64,000 nucleotides of DNA from Escherichia coli (GTDB lineage: Bacteria > Pseudomonadota > Gammaproteobacteria > Enterobacterales > Enterobacteriaceae), in contig NZ_AP027765.1 in NCBI RefSeq assembly GCF_036503815.1, positions 1 through 64,000 of the forward strand, in the 5' to 3' direction. Within the stretch, counting starts at the first letter, position 1; each line of letters begins with the position of its first letter. The notes below the pieces were generated by a model that worked only from the letters and a program-made list of their open reading frames with translations, had not been told where the DNA came from and made no database searches. A program made the translations under genes and the position numbers. Of the stretch, positions 61,997 through 64,000 are shown one piece after another.

Positions 61997-62686
61997 TTAA
62001 CGCGTATTTATGATACACATAGCCTTCTCGTATAAATAATAAATAAACTTTTTATTGTAGAGTAAGATGATTAACTCATCTTTATTAGAAACAGAGAAGT
62101 AGTCGCATATCAGAGATGCGTGTTTCTTTGATGTGGAGATGGATATATTTAATATTCTTGCTATAGCATTATGACTGATTCCGGTGCTATATAAGTAAAA
62201 GACATCATTTACATATGATGATACAGAAGAATCATCACTCATTCTTCTGATTATATTTCTGATATCATCACTGACAATCGTTTTTTGATTATAACTGTCT
62301 TTATGACGAACATGAGCAGCATCATAAAATTGCCACAGAATAATATTTCTGTGTCCATTAAGAAATGACTGGACAGATATTGTCCAGAATCTGTTCTGAA
62401 TAAAAACATCCTCTACAAGATTAAGATGCGTATGCTCATTCCTGTATGCTTCCATCTCTGTGACAGAGATCAATTCACAAAAATCTCTCTGCGACAGAAG
62501 CCATTTTTCAGCACTTTGATCTTGTGTAAGAAATGACTCATGAAACAGCGTATTGCAAAAAATAAATTTTCAAGTTTCGTCCCTGATACAGGCTGGATTT
62601 GGATAATCCTGAATAACTGCCGTCAGATTTTCCAGCAGATCTATTTGACGAGCATGTTTTTGTTGAATACGATCCATCGGATACAT
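61997..62686 (-). pseudogene. traJ: traJ with a nonsense codon at position 39
   Basis: Transcriptional activator of the tra operon (PAS-like domain plus LuxR-type HTH). The full frame of 229 codons runs from ATG 62686 (MYPMDRIQQKHARQIDLLEN) to TGA 61997, the F length. Codon 39 (62570-62572) is TGA in RDET-stop-KFIFCN, where F has Gly as I remember. The rest is intact: HTH STGISHNAIARILNISISTS and end IINTR. As written only a 38-residue peptide or an N-truncated restart product (from TTG 62473, 158 aa, lacking most of the PAS domain) could be made. An error in the sequence or read-through at TGA are alternatives. Confidence 0.88.
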
Positions 62687-62758
62687 AGGAACCTCCTCAC
62701 AAAGGATTCTATGGACAGTCGATGCAGGGAGTTCACGTCTCCCTGCATCGGCGATTTT
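62683..62758 (+). ncRNA. finP: FinP antisense RNA
   Basis: Antisense RNA to the traJ leader. Stem-loop I: CATAGGAACCTCC through GGATTCTATG with loop CTCACAAA; stem-loop II: CGATGCAGGGAG-TTCACGT-CTCCCTGCATCG followed by GCGATTTT as terminator. It covers the traJ ribosome-binding site and start. FinO stabilises it. The loops agree with F-type FinP as remembered. Confidence 0.88.
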
Positions 62759-62872
62759 CAATTTCAAATTTTAACGTGGCATTAACCACGTAATTAATAT
62801 ACTAATTATCTTTCGTACTGTCACCTTTTTAAATCATAAAAACTCTGATATTTGAACGAAGTCAAATTTCTT

Positions 62873-63256
62873 TTATTCATCATCATTTTTTGGAAAAAAT
62901 CGTTCCATCTCAGATGATACCTTCTCCCTGATATCTTCAACCATATTGGCATATTCAAACTTTGGATTTCCGGAGACATGAGGACTGAGAGACTCAATAC
63001 CCAAAATTTTCGCTACTGATGATTGTGTTTTTACAACGCATTCAAGAAGCAATTTATTAAACTCAGTCTGATTAAATGCAGACTCTTTACGCTCCATCTG
63101 AGCCTCATGTACACGAAGCCCCAGTTCAAGAAGCATTGAAGCTGTTGCTGAAAAACTGACATCTTTTTCTCTTGCCCCTTCCTGTCGACGCTTCTCAATA
63201 ATCGCATTTATTTTTTCATAGGCATCATTGCTGATATACAGGTTCACCTTAGCCAT
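62873..63256 (-). CDS. traM: TraM, relaxosome signalling protein
   Basis: 127-aa protein with an N-terminal ribbon-helix-helix (MAKVNLYISNDAYEKINAII) and C-terminal tetramerisation helices. It binds sites in oriT and the TraD tail, linking the relaxosome to the channel. The C-terminus (MERFFPKNDDE) is the F-type allele. Autoregulated through sites upstream. Confidence 0.95.
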   Translation of the reverse strand: MAKVNLYISNDAYEKINAIIEKRRQEGAREKDVSFSATASMLLELGLRVHEAQMERKESAFNQTEFNKLLLECVVKTQSSVAKILGIESLSPHVSGNPKFEYANMVEDIREKVSSEMERFFPKNDDE

Positions 63257-63669
63257 TAGAGATTACCTTTTTTGAACATAAAATAAAGTTAATTTCGAAA
63301 CACTAAAATTCATAATGCAAACAGGGACGCACCGCTAGCAGCGCCCCTAGCTGTATCCTATAAAAAAACACACCGCGCCGCTAGCAGCACCCCTAATATA
63401 AAATAATGTTTTTTATAAAAATAGTCAGTACCACCCCTACAAAGCGGTGTCGGAGCGTTGTTATAGCCGCGCCGACACCGCTTTTCTAAATATCATAAAG
63501 AGAGTGAGAGAAACTAATTTTTCATAACTCTATATTTATAAAGAAAAATCAGCAAAAACTTGTTTTTGCGTGGGGTGTGGTGCTTTTGGTGGTGAGAACC
63601 ACCAACCTGTTGAGCCTTTTTGTGGAGTGGGTTAAATTATTTACGGATAAAGTCACCAGAGGTGGAAAA
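63257..63669 (+). other. oriT: oriT region (F-type)
   Basis: 413 noncoding bases. The nic site is predicted between 63578 and 63579 in TGCGTGGGGTGT/GGTGCTTT, the F-type sequence. Just upstream, GCAAAAAC-TT-GTTTTTGC (63552-63569) is the inverted repeat recognised by TraI. AT-rich DNA at 63495-63550 suits IHF and TraY binding. Near 63330-63400 two CGCTAGCAGC repeats and GCGGTGTCGG dyads (63441-63482) fit TraM sites and the traM promoter region. The plus strand as shown is the one nicked in F. Confidence 0.9.
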
Positions 63670-64000
63670 ATGAAAAAATGGATGTTAGCCATCTGCCTGA
63701 TGTTTATAAATGAGATCTGCCAGGCCACTGATTGCTTTGATCTTGCAGGCCGGGATTACAAAATAGATCCTGATTTACTGAGAGCAATATCATGGCAAGA
63801 ATCCCGTTACCGGGTTAATGCCATCGGTATTAATCCGGTAACGGGATATGGCAGCGGACTGATGCAGGTAGATTCCCAGCATTTTAATGAACTGGCCCGC
63901 TACGGAATTAAGCCAGAACATCTGACAACAGATCCCTGCATGAACATTTATACCGGTGCTTATTATCTGGCAATAGCATTTAAAAAATGGGGCGTCACCT
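63670..64000 (+). CDS. Lytic transglycosylase of the leading region (gene X/gene 19), partial
   Basis: First 110 codons of the F gene X (R1 gene 19, orf169) product; the 3' end lies outside the window. Signal peptide MKKWMLAICLMFINEICQAT, then the SLT catalytic motif with Glu in AISWQESRYRVNAIG and GYGSGLMQVDSQHFNELARY. It trims peptidoglycan during assembly of the transfer machine. It reads away from traM and begins about 90 bases right of the nic site, which matches F. Confidence 0.93.
   Translation, partial: MKKWMLAICLMFINEICQATDCFDLAGRDYKIDPDLLRAISWQESRYRVNAIGINPVTGYGSGLMQVDSQHFNELARYGIKPEHLTTDPCMNIYTGAYYLAIAFKKWGVT

Noticed and set aside
1..64000. tRNA, rRNA, antibiotic-resistance genes and integrons
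   Set aside because: Nothing with the sequence features of these was found on either strand.

Overview
This window is most of an F-like (IncF) conjugative plasmid from an enterobacterium of the Escherichia/Salmonella/Citrobacter group. The evidence is a RepFIB initiator at the left edge, an IncFII replicon (copB, copA, tap, repA, oriR) near 26.5-28.9 kb, a srnB (hok-type) maintenance locus, and an almost complete F transfer operon that reads leftward from oriT at 63.6 kb to finO at 30.3 kb. Family names are recalled from known F/R1/R100 proteins; no database search was possible.

Layout. 1-2.3 kb: RepFIB initiator, its downstream iterons, and the multimer resolvase ResD. 2.3-18.3 kb: an AT-rich accessory island bracketed by two inverted, defective IS3 copies. 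It holds a dead IS407-type element, a 1,700-aa autotransporter with four near-identical 375-bp repeats, small unknown proteins, an IS256-family relic, and a compact cluster: a HTH protein, a lipoprotein, a membrane-anchored bactofilin, a tiny membrane protein, a second lipoprotein related to the first, and a LuxR-HTH/EAL protein with eroded catalytic motifs. 18.3-20.8 kb: a truncated pqaA relic cut by the terminal inverted repeat of a Tn3-family transposon; a 1,327-bp IS110/IS1111-type element (IS4321/IS5075-like) sits inside that repeat. 21-26 kb: the tricarballylate/citrate genes tcuC-tcuB-tcuA and the LysR regulator tcuR. 26.1-29.5 kb: IncFII replicon and srnB. 30-37 kb: an ANR-like regulator, finO, traX, traI. 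37.0-37.7 kb: vapBC on the opposite strand. 37.7-61.5 kb: traD, T, S, G, H, trbF, J, B, traQ, artA (opposite strand), trbA, traF, trbE, traN, trbC, traU, traW, trbI, traC, a 34-codon ORF, traR, V, trbG, trbD, traP, B, K, E, L, A. 61.5-64 kb: traY, traJ with antisense finP, traM, oriT, and the start of the gene X (gene 19) transglycosylase.

How it works together. The tra genes build an F-type type IV secretion system and pilus; TraI, TraD, TraY and TraM process oriT DNA; TraS and TraT exclude recipients that already hold the plasmid; FinO with FinP represses TraJ. Three lesions bear on transfer: traJ carries an in-frame stop at codon 39, trbG is thrown out of frame at a run of 15 Gs, and traP carries a frameshift consistent with a 29-bp deletion. 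The IncFII replicon is unusual: an extra RepA-like reading frame lies between tap and repA and overlaps both.

The best candidate for an undescribed system is the surface cluster at 5.1-16.5 kb (giant adhesin, bactofilin, paired lipoproteins and c-di-GMP-style regulators). The second is the pair formed by the IS110-type element and its Tn3 target: the element's noncoding segment holds a 9-nt match to the transposon end into which it has inserted.
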